From Ganoderma boninense (taxonomy: Eukaryota; Basidiomycota; Agaricomycetes; Polyporales; Polyporaceae): a DNA stretch of 64,000 bases. Below the pieces are notes generated by a model. That model saw nothing but the letters and a program-made list of their open reading frames with translations, had not been told where the DNA came from and did no database searches. Positions 48,193 to 59,710 of the stretch are shown piece after piece; the first letter of the stretch is position 1; the number at the start of each line of letters is the position of its first letter. Location: contig CM035310.1 in the NCBI GenBank assembly GCA_002900995.3, positions 3,682,096 through 3,746,095 on the forward strand, written 5' to 3'. Position numbers and translations under genes: made by a program.

Positions 48193-49641
48193 CTAGCTGC
48201 TGGTGCCCCGTAACGCACCGCGCTGCGCGGCGTCCTCCAGTAGTCCCATGCTGCGAGCAGCCTCGGCGTCGACGAGTGAAACGTGGCGCTGGGACCCCAG
48301 TACCTGCGCATCGGCATGCTGCTCTTCCTTGCCGATAAGAGCCAGGCCGTCTGCTGGTATCTTGAACCAATCGAACACCGCCCGCGGCATCGAGAGCGCC
48401 ATACAAACGCGGTCGCGATGGACACACGGCACCCCATGAACCACGAGGCTTGCCACTATGGGAACTACGGTGCCCGCATCGTAGGGCAGGGAGATGCCGA
48501 GGCTTCGGAGTTCCAGGATGGCCCGTTCCCCGTAGTTGCCGAGTGTGACAAGGATGTCCTGGGACCCCGGCACCCGGCCAACGCTGCGATGGCGGAGGCA
48601 GGAACGGTTGGAAATGACCTCCACCGTGGGGAACATGGTGGGCCAGAGAGGCACCACCGAACGGCTTTGGTTGTGGTCCCTAATGATCGTCTCCATGAGG
48701 CTTCGGCTGGCGGAGTAGAGAGCAGGATGCGTGACGGCGAGAATGCCGTCCAATAGCCCCCCAGATTCCTCAAACGCCAGCATCCAGTCATGGGCACGGT
48801 CTGTCAATGCAGCGGGGCTCGGCCCAGGCATGTACCGTCCTACCTGGAAAGTTCTAATCAGAGCACAGTGGAGATGACACTGAAAATGGAACGCACTGAG
48901 TAGCTGTCTCCAAATCCTGCCGGATACAAACGTGTCGTTCCCGGAATCCACTGATCCCCTGCAGAGAACAATGATTGGTGATAACGCCAAGCATCCAGGT
49001 CAGCGTCGGAGTTGTGTGGAGCTTGGATGGTCAGCTGAGCCTCGAGGAGGCGTAGGCATGACATCATCTTGTTCTTTAGATGGGGGGGTGAGGTCCCGCA
49101 CACTCGCAAACCTGGCTGAGTACTTACCTGGCGGTTGTCCGTCAAGATCTTTGGCAGGTACCAGAGCAGCACGCGCCCATCCATATCAGTCACCACTGCA
49201 GGCGGAAGGATGACAGGCAGGTTTCGGCCTTGCAGTCTGATAAACTCCTCGATGCCGATGAGTGGGGGGTACCTGGCCATCAGATCTGCCTCTAACTTGG
49301 CGTTGCTAGACAGCGGAGTGTTCGACAAATCTCTGGAATATTCCAAAGCATCCCATGGCACGCGATCTGCGGTTCGTTAGTGTGGAATGTGCCCGGCACG
49401 TGTGTGTAGACTCACATTGGGTCTTGCGAGCCATTGCCAATGTGCCGGCGATAGCGCGACATTCTTCGACAGCCTCACGGTCGAGGTGGTCCGGGGCAGA
49501 GGGCAAATCGGAGAATGATGGGCCGGGGTGGGAGGTGTCTCCCAAAAGGATACTGAAGTAAGATTCCAAGTTCACGATAAATGACGCTGTCTCACAGCGT
49601 CGATTGAACTGGTCGGGCATGGTGGCAATGAGGAAATCCAT
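48193..49641 (-). CDS. TET/JBP-like 2OG-Fe(II) oxygenase, iron-ligand Asp replaced
   Basis: Four exons: 49,641-49,416, 49,366-49,128, 49,073-48,897, 48,843-48,193; all phases agree, 430 aa. The sequence follows the agaricomycete KDZ-associated TET/JBP-like family: IGIEEFIRLQGRNLPVILPPAVVTDMDGRVLLWYLP, then a double-stranded beta-helix region PTVEVISNRSCLRHRSVGRVPGSQDILVTLGNYG...GISLPYDAGTVVPIVASLVVHGV...DRVCMALSMP. From memory of the family the first metal motif is HxD; here it reads H299-R300-S301, with Ser (codon 48,583-48,585) in place of Asp. The distal H350 and a following Arg (R359) are present. TET/JBP enzymes oxidise 5-methylcytosine or thymine in DNA; loss of the Asp would be expected to cripple iron binding. 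The gene is otherwise intact. It sits upstream of the transposase on the same strand and is divergent from K. Family assignment is from recall, not a search. Confidence 0.75.
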
Positions 49642-50028
49642 GGTAGATGATGTTGGGGACATTTAGAGCAGAAGAATGGGAGGGAACGAGGTTAACGGGC
49701 TGATGGAGGTGCGATTGATCGTCGAAGATTAACAGTACAGCGCTTGTAGGGTACCGGCTTGCATTCCGATTGGCCAATGACGGGCGCTCCACGGTCCGAT
49801 CCGTGGTCCGATGCAGACCGCAGTTTCCCAAAGTGGTTACTCCTTGTCTCCCAGGCTCAGACTCCGCTCGCTCTGCCCCATCATAACATCCTCCGCAGGC
49901 GGACGATGCCCCACCGCACGAGCTCCTCCACTCCCCTCTGCAGCAGCTCCCTGAAGCGCTGGTATGTGTTCACATTTCGAGGAACATTTGTAGTGCCGAC
50001 CCGTCTCCCAGCGCCGTCTGAGGACCTG
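49642..50028. promoter_or_regulatory. Shared divergent promoter of TET/JBP-like gene and K
   Basis: 387 nt between two divergently oriented start codons, so it must carry both promoters. No TATA box stands out. Confidence 0.45.
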
Positions 50029-52122
50029 ATGTCCTCCCAAACTCTCAGCTCCACCGAGTTCACCGAAGCAGACGAAGCCTATCTGCGCTCATGCCTCGAC
50101 AACTATCGCTCCACGCCTAACAAGGAGAAGGAAGACTTTCGACGCTCGTGTGTTAAACACATCTTGACGGCTCGGGGCGCAAAGGAGGATGTGTTTATTG
50201 TACATTTCTTCCATGCGGTACGTGTGTTCTCGAGCGTGATATAGCGGAGCCGTTTGCTTGATGATACTTCCAGAAAGTCCGCAACTGGCTTCAGAACCAC
50301 TCTAGGAAGGTGAAGGTTGCACCGTTCCCTGGGCGTGTGAACCAGGCGATCTCCGCAGAGCGCGCCTTCGCAATCATGAACGCGGATCTCATCCGTCAGA
50401 CTATCAACCAACACGACGCCACACCTGATGCCGACACTGGCGGAGATGCCGGGGAGGACGTTGAAGGAGATGAGGAAGACGAGATGGGGGACGAGGAGCC
50501 GGAGGAAGAAGACGACAATGGGGAGGACATCTTCGGCGAGGGCGACTTGGCTGGGGAAGCAGAGGACACAGACCAGACGGGTGAGAAGAAGGCGTACATT
50601 GTGACTTGGAATGCGACCGTGCAGCGTCTCTGGAATCGCCTGGACGCCGACGAGAAAGTTGTCTACGAACGTCTCGCCCTGAAATGGTCCCAGGAGGGGC
50701 CTATTCCCGAGGTGAAGTGCTTGTAAGTCGTTCAGTCATCGTCAGCGCCCCTTGCAGTCTCACAGTTCCACATCATGTCAGGCTGGCAGAGAAACGAGCC
50801 CCGGCATGGATGCGAAGTGTTTCGCACCTATTCTGGACGCAGTGCGACATGCCGATAATCATTTATGGCATGTACAAGGACAAGGACGGTGGTCTTCACG
50901 CGGCAGTGTACGTCTCACCTCCATAGCTGTACGTTGATGGAGTACTGATTACATGCGCAGCTACGACACCTCCAACCTGTGGCATGAAACGGACAAGAGC
51001 ACGCCTCTCTTGAGGAACGTTCCTGGGTGGGATGAAGACTTTCGTCGGACTATGTGGAACTTCTTCTCAGCGACGCTTCGACCTGACTTGGCAACCACTG
51101 AACAGCTGCAAGTCATGCAGGCATCCCGTCGTGAGCCATCTCCGCCCTTCCAGTTCCAGTTCTACGACGACGGCTGCCCTATTCTTGCCGACACGGAACA
51201 CGGCAAGGGCTTCCCTAACTCGCGGCGGCAGGAGATCTTCCGCGACTACCTTAACATCCACTACAGTGAGTTGCCGCGAGGTGTACGCCGTGCCGCAACC
51301 GTGCTGACTAGGGACCTGTAGACTTGGCTGCCGGGTGTGAGAAGCGATCGGCACCTTGGACGTCCTTGAGGACGAGGGCCAAGGAGCTCTTCGAGGATGT
51401 GATGCTGCCCGCCGACTTCGTGTTCCAGGACCCGAGCAAGATCAACGAAGAGATGTTGAAGAAGTTTTTCAGCCATGTCATCTCCATGGAACACCCGCAG
51501 ATCGCCGGCATAGAACCTCAACGGTTTCGCTTCTCTCACTACGAGGCTGGCTCTGGCAAGAATCGCAACTATCACCCAGCCGTTTACAACGGCGTCGTAG
51601 AACCATCTGCTCCTCGGCGAACGAAGAAGGCAGTCAGTGTTCCTGCATTCGAAGGACCTCCCCCATCCCCGGACGACACCTCCCATCCGCATACGCCTCA
51701 CACCGGCACCCCGGCTCCACAGTACCCTGGTACCGCGCCGTCTCCTAGAACTGCCGTTCCAGCCGTCCTCCATCCTTCGTCACCGGCCAACATGATGGAA
51801 GCCGACCTGCAGGCCATTCGTGCAGCGGTGGTAGCGGAGAAGGCAGCTAGGTGTGGCGAGACGTTGCCGAATGCGAATCACCCAGGCAGGCCCACTACGG
51901 CAGCTCCGGATAACACTGTTGCGGGGATGGTGGGCAGTGCGCCAGGTCCTTCCGTACACCTGGACCGTACCACGCCTATGCTTGCAGTGGTGCCGGAGAC
52001 GTCAGCGGACTCTGCGGGGTCGCCGTCGCCGTCCGTCAGCGAGCTGCCAACCGCGGAGCCTTTCAGGTCTACTGGCGGCGTTCCGGAGAGCCCGCAAGGG
52101 GCTACGCGTCCTCGCAGATCCA

Positions 52123-52129
52123 CACGCGC
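52123..52129. repeat. Target duplication, left of palindrome 2
   Basis: CACGCGC, repeated at 54,926-54,932. Seven bases are exact; an eighth would be a mismatch. Confidence 0.75.
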
Positions 52130-54925
52130 CACCAGTAGTTTCCAGCTATTGTAACAATATGACCTACAGAGTGGTAGAAGTGGTGTGTCTCTATAGGGCT
52201 ACTGCAAACAACACACAATGCTGGCAATAGACAAACAATGCCCTGTTGGCTAATTGTAACAATAATTGTGACAATCGAGCTAGGCCTTGTTAGAAGATTG
52301 TGAGTGTGTATTTGAGGTTGTTAGGAGATTGTTAGACTGATAGGAGGCCTAGATTAGGGCCCATTGTTACTGGATTGTTAGAGGGTGGGGTAGCCCCTCT
52401 AGCCAAGATTGTTAGAATAGTTGTTTGATCTTTTAGCTAATCAAGCTGTGCTGGGTTGATCTAATCTAATACACCATTGATCAGGTCGATCTAATGGGCG
52501 CTTTTGGGCGCTTTTTTTGATAATCTAGCTTCCTAAAATGGCAGGTATGGACAGGGGGCAGGTAGGGTACCAGGATGGGGTACCTTCTAGGTCCATTGTG
52601 GGCCCAATACTGCAGCTATTGACTTGATTCTTTTTGCAGCATGTACATATAGATAGGGAGCATCCAGACCAAAACAGCGAAGCAATACACCCACTACAGC
52701 TATTTATATGGCCTATACAGTGGTAGGCAGGAGAGGGTGCTGTATCTTGGGCATTTCTTGGGCAATCCTCTTCGTTGTTTTTGCATATAGTAGGCATTAG
52801 TAGTTGTATATTGGGTATGTGGTTCGTTTGGGGCAGCAGTGTCTAGTACTATTTATGGAGAGCCTGCACTATTCAGCCCCTAGGCACTTTGTAGGCCAAT
52901 ATCTTGGTGGCTAATAGGGCTATCACCAAGCCCTTAGTACCTTTAGAAAGGCCTGATTTAGGGTGTTTTAATGATATATCATACACTCCAATCTATGCAC
53001 TTTCACGCACCCCTCCTCCTCCCTCCTACCACATTGATTCCCTTATACTGCAGCCCCCATGGTACGATTGCCTTGCAACCTTATACACATATTATGATAT
53101 ATGTCTGGCATATATGTACCAACTTGCAGCCTGTGAACAGCTGTACTCCTTCCGATATTCTATTTATGCCATAGCACAATACTTGTATACTGTTTTCTCT
53201 ATAGCTCTCTACCACCTTCACCAAACGCCAGGATCTCTTTTGTTATATGTTTGTGTACTATGCCACTATCCAGATCGCCCATTGCAGTCCTTATCAGAGC
53301 ATGGGATCTTTTATGCTATGCTTATCAGTGTTTGCACACTAATACCCCTACTGTATTGGATCAGGGAAATACCACACATATCAGATACCACCATTGGATA
53401 GAGGTAGACTACCGCTTTCTAACACATTTTAGATCATGCAATTTGGCCAAGAAATGAGGGAGATATGGGGGGAGGAGTGGTTGGAGGGTACTTGAGACTG
53501 GGTGGAACAGAGCTATGTACCAATTTCCGAAGGAAACCTCCTGTCCAATGCATCCCAAATGGTGCATCCAGAACTCCTCCCCCCATATCTCCCTCATTTC
53601 TTGGCCAAATTGCATGATCTAAAATGTGTTAGAAAGCGGTAGTCTACCTCTATCCAATGGTGGTATCTGATATGTGTGGTATTTCCCTGATCCAATACAG
53701 TAGGGGTATTAGTGTGCAAACACTGATAAGCATAGCATAAAAGATCCCATGCTCTGATAAGGACTGCAATGGGCGATCTGGATAGTGGCATAGTACACAA
53801 ACATATAACAAAAGAGATCCTGGCGTTTGGTGAAGGTGGTAGAGAGCTATAGAGAAAACAGTATACAAGTATTGTGCTATGGCATAAATAGAATATCGGA
53901 AGGAGTACAGCTGTTCACAGGCTGCAAGTTGGTACATATATGCCAGACATATATCATAATATGTGTATAAGGTTGCAAGGCAATCGTACCATGGGGGGCT
54001 GCAGTATAAGGGAATCAATGTGGTAGGAGGGAGGAGGAGGGGGTGCGTGAAAGTGCATAGATTGGAGTGTATGATATATCATTAAAACACCCTAAATCAG
54101 GCCTTTCTAAAGGTACTAAGGGCTTGGTGATAGCCCTATTAGCCACCAAGATATTGGCCTACAAAGTGCCTAGGGGCTGAATAGTGCAGGCTCTCCATAA
54201 ATAGTACTAGACACTGCTGCCCCAAACGAACCACATACCCAATATACAACTACTAATGCCTACTATATGCAAAAACAACGAAGAGGATTGCCCAAGAAAT
54301 GCCCAAGATACAGCACCCTCTCCTGCCTACCACTGTATAGGCCATATAAATAGCTGTAGTGGGTGTATTGCTTCGCTGTTTGGTCGACTGGATGCTCCCT
54401 ATCTATATGTACATGCTGCAAAAAGAATCAAGTCAATAGCTGCAGTATTGGGCCCACAATGGACCTAGAAGGTACCCCATCCTGGTACCCTACCTGCCCC
54501 CTGTCCATACCTGCCATTTTAGGAAGCTAGATTATCAAAAAAAGCGCCCAAAAGCGCCCATTAGATCGACCTGATCAATGGTGTATTAGATTAGATCAAC
54601 CCAGCACAGCTTGATTAGCTAAAAGATCAAACAACTATTCTAACAATCTTGGCTAGAGGGGCTACCCCACCCTCTAACAATCCAGTAACAATGGGCCCTA
54701 ATCTAGGCCTCCTATCAGTCTAACAATCTCCTAACAACCTCAAATACACACTCACAATCTTCTAACAAGGCCTAGCTCGATTGTCACAATTATTGTTACA
54801 ATTAGCCAACAGGGCATTGTTTGTCTATTGCCAGCATTGTGTGTTGTTTGCAGTAGCCCTATAGAGACACACCACTTCTACCACTCTGTAGGTCATATTG
54901 TTACAATAGCTGGAAACTACTGGTG
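52130..54925. mobile_element. Palindrome element 2 (2.80-kb foldback)
   Basis: Arms 52,130-53,478 and 53,573-54,925 are inverted copies, over 99% identical by eye, around a 94-nt centre. Ends are CACCAGTAGTTTCC and its complement; flanks are the 7-bp duplication CACGCGC. Differences include a small indel near 52,669/54,385 (ACCAAAACAG versus TCGACCAAACAG) and C-run length changes near 53,055 and 53,023. It shares no obvious sequence with palindrome 1, is AT-richer, and has short repeats such as GATTGTTAG. Frames such as 52,904-53,401 are broken by an indel in the mirror copy. Non-autonomous; would give a ~1.35-kb hairpin RNA if transcribed. Confidence 0.88.
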
Positions 54926-54932
54926 CACGCGC
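54926..54932. repeat. Target duplication, right of palindrome 2
   Basis: CACGCGC; see left copy. Confidence 0.75.
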
Positions 54933-56013
54933 GGTGCCGGCAGCTACGAACAATGCGCAGATGGGTGACGGCGAGCATAGGACCTCGGCAGGCGAGTCCA
55001 GCGTGTCTGACGATGACCCCTACGTTCCTGACGACGGAGACGGGCACGAGGGCTCGGACGACGAGGTTGAGGAGTTCTTGAATTTAGACTTGGGCGAGGA
55101 GATCCACGAGCTCGTCCAGTCTGTCCCGTCTTTGACCCATAGCGACGTACCTCCGGCCTTCACTGTTGGACAACTGTTGGCCCCAGTCGATGTTGCTACT
55201 ACCGCCGACGCTCGGCGGGAGTTTCTGCTCACCCTCGCCGACGACCGTGAATATGTGGACTTAGTTTCGAGGGTAGACCATCACGTCCGTTATCCACTCT
55301 ACCGTGCACTCACATCGTCTGACCGTTTCGATGTGCCGCGGCAGCTTCGTATTGCAGTTTCCATTCGAGCCCAAGCGCCTGTCTTCTGGGGGACGTGGGG
55401 GCACAAATCAGCACATATTCCAGCAGCCGTGCATGCGAACATGAAGAAGTGGAACAGTCTTTGCCAATGGATCAGCAAGAAACGAGGCGACGATGCGACA
55501 TCCGTCGATGTGCAGCGCTTTTGCATTGTCGTCGGAATCACGCTGCGTGATCTACAAGTGATCGGCACCGTCCACGGCACGTCGAAAGGCTCTGGCACCC
55601 TTCCACCGAGCATGCAAAAGACGGTGCTGGACCCCGTACGACGTGCCGACATCCTGTCGGCGTGCGCCATAGCCTTCAAACCCTCGCTCCCTGTAGGTGG
55701 CCAGCAAGCACCTGCCAAGACACGCCAACGCAAGGCGAAGGCGACGGCAGTCCTTGCGAGTACTGGGGACGGTGCCGGGAGTGGTGGCGATCCTTCCACA
55801 GGTACAGAGGTGCCTGTGAAGCGACGCTCTACTCGTGCGGCAACACGTAAGTCATGATCGGGGTTGCGCTACATACGAACACTGTACCTCCGGAAATACT
55901 GTTGTACATTGTATGCAGATTGGAATACATGATACCGATGACTCAGAACAATTTTCTACACGACGTTCCTCATCCATTCCCCGTAGAGAAGTCGACACCG
56001 CAGCGCCTTGGTG

Positions 56014-59000
56014 CTAGATCTGGCGTTTAGGGTGCGGCACTGTCAGTGGAGGAGCCATACTCGAGCGAGAAGGAGGAGGAGGAGCCTCCCTGCTCCGCAT
56101 AGGGACTTGCGGCACCACCGATGACGCTGGGACTGTCGAGATGGGGGGGGTAGTGAGTACCGAAAGCGGGGCCGTGAATGCCGATGACGACGGAACTGGT
56201 GCCAGAGCTCTGGGCGCCCTCTGCGCAGACATTCCTGCGACCTGGGCGGACTGTGCCGGCAGTAGGTTAGAAGGCGCTGCAAGTCGGCCACTGGGTGACG
56301 GCACGGCGTGACCCGTGGAGGAAGTGGCAACCATGGCGGTGGAAGCTATCGGTCGATGTCCATGCGTGGATCCAAAGACTTCGCTAATGCTGCCGGCGTG
56401 TGCGCCCTGAAGTGGTTGCCGGGTGCCGTCAGGGATGGGGCGGTGCAAGTCGTCGTGGAATCCTCTGTCCATGAAATATTTCTCGACGGCTGCCTCGATG
56501 CTGGCAGACAACTGCTGCCTGTTCGACGTCTCCAGCTTGTCGAGCCGATCGGACATATCCTTCAGTGCCTTTACGATGTCCTCGAGCGGCGCAGGCGTCT
56601 GCTGCGTAGACGCGGCGTTGTGGCGTTCCAGTGACCCGATGCGTGTATCGAGCTCTCCGATGCGAGCCTTCAGGTGCCCATGTAGAGCGTCCAAGAGCGG
56701 ACGACAAACGGCGATGGTCTTGTTTGCAATGCCGTCTAGCTGTGCCTGCACCTGAGCGACTTCGTGCCGCTGCCGGACGATGTCGCTGCGAACTGGGCGC
56801 ATCTCTTCCTCGAGGACGGCGAACCGTTCCCATGAAACACGATACAATGTCCGCAAGTCGTCCACCCTAGACAGGAGGTTGAGCAAGGCTGCCCATGTCC
56901 AGGGAACGGTGGGAATATGGGGGAAGACACTAACGAGCCGCTGCAACATCGTACTGGTCTGGGACAAGGCGAGGAAGGCGTCCCGAGTGGCCTCCATGAG
57001 GATAGTCGTGGAGGGTTCGAAGGGAATAGGAATACCCTCGTCGTCGAGCCGCGCCTGTCCTTCGTCGAGAGCTGCCAAGTATTTATCTGCTACTTCGTGG
57101 CCACGCCTCCGGTACGTGTTGGCATTGCTGCGAAGGTCAGCCTCAAGCTTCGTAATTTCGTCAAACTTCGTCTTCGCTTCTTCGGCCATGCAGATGACGT
57201 TGTCGCCAATAGAAAAGACCCGATGTTCAGGAGTCTTCGGCTCTTCCTCGTCGCCGGAAGGACCCCGTATAGTAGATGCGTCGAGCCGATACACGACATC
57301 CAAGCCACTCCGCCCGGCATTTACAAGTCTACCAAGAATGTCCTGCCTATCAGCGCCATCGTGAGGGGGACCTATGAGTGAATAGGTTCCATCGTTCAGG
57401 GGGGTGCTGAGCCTTGGCAGACTCATCCAGGACACTTCAATATGTCAGTTGCATCCAGTACGTATACAAAATTCAACCACATACCAGGCAGCTCTGGCAC
57501 TGAAAGGTCATGAGAGAATGGCATGGTCGCACCAGGAGGTGGAGGGGGAAGGTCGGCAGGTGGGAGGCAGACACTGTGGCCGCTCGCGACATCGGGCTTC
57601 AGCTTCGATACCTTAATCGGCACTGGGTTGGGCACGGCGATGTGGAAGGCATCGGCCTTGAAGTCGACAAAATCAGCGTCGGTATCCATGGCGTCGTCTG
57701 AAAACTGGGAAGCGTCACAGTCCTCTTTGATGCTGCCTTCCGTTGGAGATGCCGCGTCGTCGGTATCGATCTCCAGGTCCGTCTTCGCCATCCCTTCGGT
57801 CGAGCTAGCCGAGACTGCAGAGGGAGATGCGGGCGGCTCATCTTCGGACGCGGCAGAGGAGCCCGGCAGCGTCGACGATGCGTGTGATGGGACAGCAGAG
57901 CCTGCTCGTGAGCTAGGTGCCTCCGATGCCTGGCGACGGGAGGCTCGTCGACGGCGTGTCTCCAGCACGTCCGCCGGTGCTGCCGAAGCGTTATCGGCCT
58001 CATCGGCATTGTCGCCCAGCTCCCCATCGTCCTGTCGCTGGGGCATAGCACCAGCCAGAAGGGCAGCAAGCTGTTGCTTTGCCTGATCGCTACGTCCCCG
58101 CGGCAGCTTGGAATATTGTTCTTCGAACCACGCATAGTCAGCATGGTCTGGGACGGGTGACGGCCACTGTGCAGGAGTAAAGTTAGGCGTGGCATAGAGG
58201 TGGGGGGCAGACGTCATGCGGTAGTAGGCGTAGGCAATGTAGGTAGCGAGGCAATGCTTTTTCTTGACGTCCGGAGGGGCGAACGAGCATTTAGCCTTCC
58301 TCGCGTCGCAAGGCGAGCATATAGGCCGGAGCAGCGGGTTGTACATACAAGGGATTTGAAGTTTTACACACCGCTCGCAAGGTCGCGGCTGCGGCACCAT
58401 CAGTGGCCATAGCGCTTCAAAAAAACGTTTACACTTACGTGTTCGACCTCCCGAAGCGGAATGGTCTCCGGCAGGATATCCTTCAGCGTGAGCGTGCCTT
58501 GAACGACGGCGCCAGCCCTGGTCTTGCCCTTGCCTCTTGCCTTGGTGCCGGGTTTGGTCGCGGTTGTCTGGGGTTCATCATGCGGTGCCGGAACCTCCGA
58601 TGAGGCTCTGGAACGCGATGACGACCGCGTAGTACGGCGGCCTTTGGTTCGGGGGGCACCTGACACAGCAGCGGCCCCGCGGGGCCATCGAGACGATGAC
58701 GGCGTTGAGGATGCCGGAGGGATTGGCGGACGGCTGTCCTCGCCATCTCGCATGTCCTGCTCTTCGGTACTGAGCCGATCAGCGTTGCGTCCACCCACGC
58801 TCCCGTCGTATCCACCCTTGCCTACCATGGCGACTTCGTGGTCCATTTCCTGCACGGCAACCTCCATACCACCAGTGTCAAGCTGCTCGGCACCACCTCC
58901 CGCTTCGTCTTCTCCAAGCGTCCAATCTCATGAAGACGACAATAGATCAGTTAGTGAGAACAGGTACCGAGATGTCTCTTCTACTCACCTTGATGCCACC

Positions 59001-59451
59001 AAACACTCCGGAGCGATTTCTCGGCGAGAAGGCCGTAGCGTCCCCCCTCCGCAAGCTGGTACTTGAGGCGCCCCTCCGTGCCTCGTTTGAATGCTGGATG
59101 GCCCTTGCCAGACGCATCCACAACAAGCTCCGGATTAAATTTGAGCTCACCGGCACGCAGTCTACGATTGTTTTCCCAAATGCACCCGATGGCGAACGAT
59201 GGAAGGTACTTGAACTTCGCAATAGCAAGGAACTCAATCAAGCGGCTGAGATCCGCCATAAAATGGATTTCCCAACGGGAGCGACCAGCCGCAGTTGGGA
59301 TAGGACGTGCCTTGAACGCAAAGTGGAGCTGGCTGGCCAACTCCTGCACGCTGGAGAGTTGGTCCTTAGAAGGGGAGGGGAGAGGCTTCTTCGCCGGCAC
59401 GTCTGCAGCTGAAGTTTCTTGTTTGGCCGAAGGTCTCTTCTTTGGGGGCAT
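56014..59451 (-). CDS. KDZ cargo gene L: large protein with Zn2Cys6-type cysteine motif
   Basis: Four exons: 59,451-58,989, 58,926-58,439, 58,388-57,485, 57,434-56,014; phases agree, 1,091 aa, no lesion. Start MPPKKRPSAKQE. The N-terminal ~150 residues form a compact domain (LASQLHFAFKARPIP...WEIHFMADLSRLIEFLAIAKFKYLP); then an acidic and a basic Ser-rich linker. At 321-351 six cysteines, C321-x2-C324-x6-C331-x9-C341-x2-C344-x6-C351, fit fungal Zn2Cys6 spacing, though lying mid-protein rather than N-terminal. After a long acidic/Ser-rich region, the last exon has a coiled-coil-like stretch (IGDNVICMAEEAKTKFDEITKLEADLRS, then VRSDIVRQRHEVAQVQAQLD) and a Pro/Ser-rich tail. Convergent with K and divergent from M. 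It is the one large cargo gene that has escaped insertion. Likely nucleic-acid-binding; precise role unknown. Confidence 0.72.
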
Positions 59452-59710
59452 GTCGAAACGGTCGTGTTGAGGACAAATGATAGTCAAGGGAGTATGTTGG
59501 AGAATAGAGACTTGAGAGACTGGAGGATGTCTGGAGGGGATGTCGGGAGATAGAGCTGTGTGCGGCAGCAGAGATCGTTATCGCGCCGGACGGGAGGTGC
59601 CGGACGGGCGCCTATCTGCAGCCCCAGTGCCTTCTGCTACTCCGGCGGTTCGTACGTCCTCTACCGACCACCGGCATCTTGCAAAACAGATTTAACGAAC
59701 CATTAAAAGA
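59452..59710. promoter_or_regulatory. Shared divergent promoter of L and M
   Basis: 259 nt between divergent start codons. A CGGACGGG-type repeat occurs twice near 59,590. No TATA box identified. Confidence 0.4.

Larger units (their letters stand above)
50029..55857 (+). pseudogene. KDZ cargo gene K, interrupted by palindrome 2
   Basis: Exons: 50,029-50,217, 50,274-50,722, 50,782-50,907, 50,961-51,265, 51,322-52,129 and, beyond the insertion, 54,933-55,857. Skipping the element and one 7-bp duplication gives 2,802 nt, a whole number of codons (933 aa). N-terminal helical segment, a long Asp/Glu-rich stretch (GEDVEGDEEDEMGDEEPEEE), an HMG-box-like helix (VQRLWNRLDADEKVVYERLALKWSQEGPIPEV), and MRSVSHLFWTQCDMPIIIYGMY. 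From memory, this order resembles a protein often found near KDZ transposases in mushrooms. The C-terminal half is low-complexity, then acidic (DDPYVPDDGDGHEGSDDEVEEF) and basic at the end (VKRRSTRAATRKS). At present translation would stop at 52,152-52,154 inside the insertion. Function unknown; a chromatin or DNA-binding cofactor is a guess. Confidence 0.7.

Noticed and set aside
52904..53401. 165-codon hydrophobic frame in the left arm of palindrome 2
   Set aside because: Its mirror copy in the right arm starts later because of a C-run indel; no homology or intron pattern, so it is a chance frame in a repeat.
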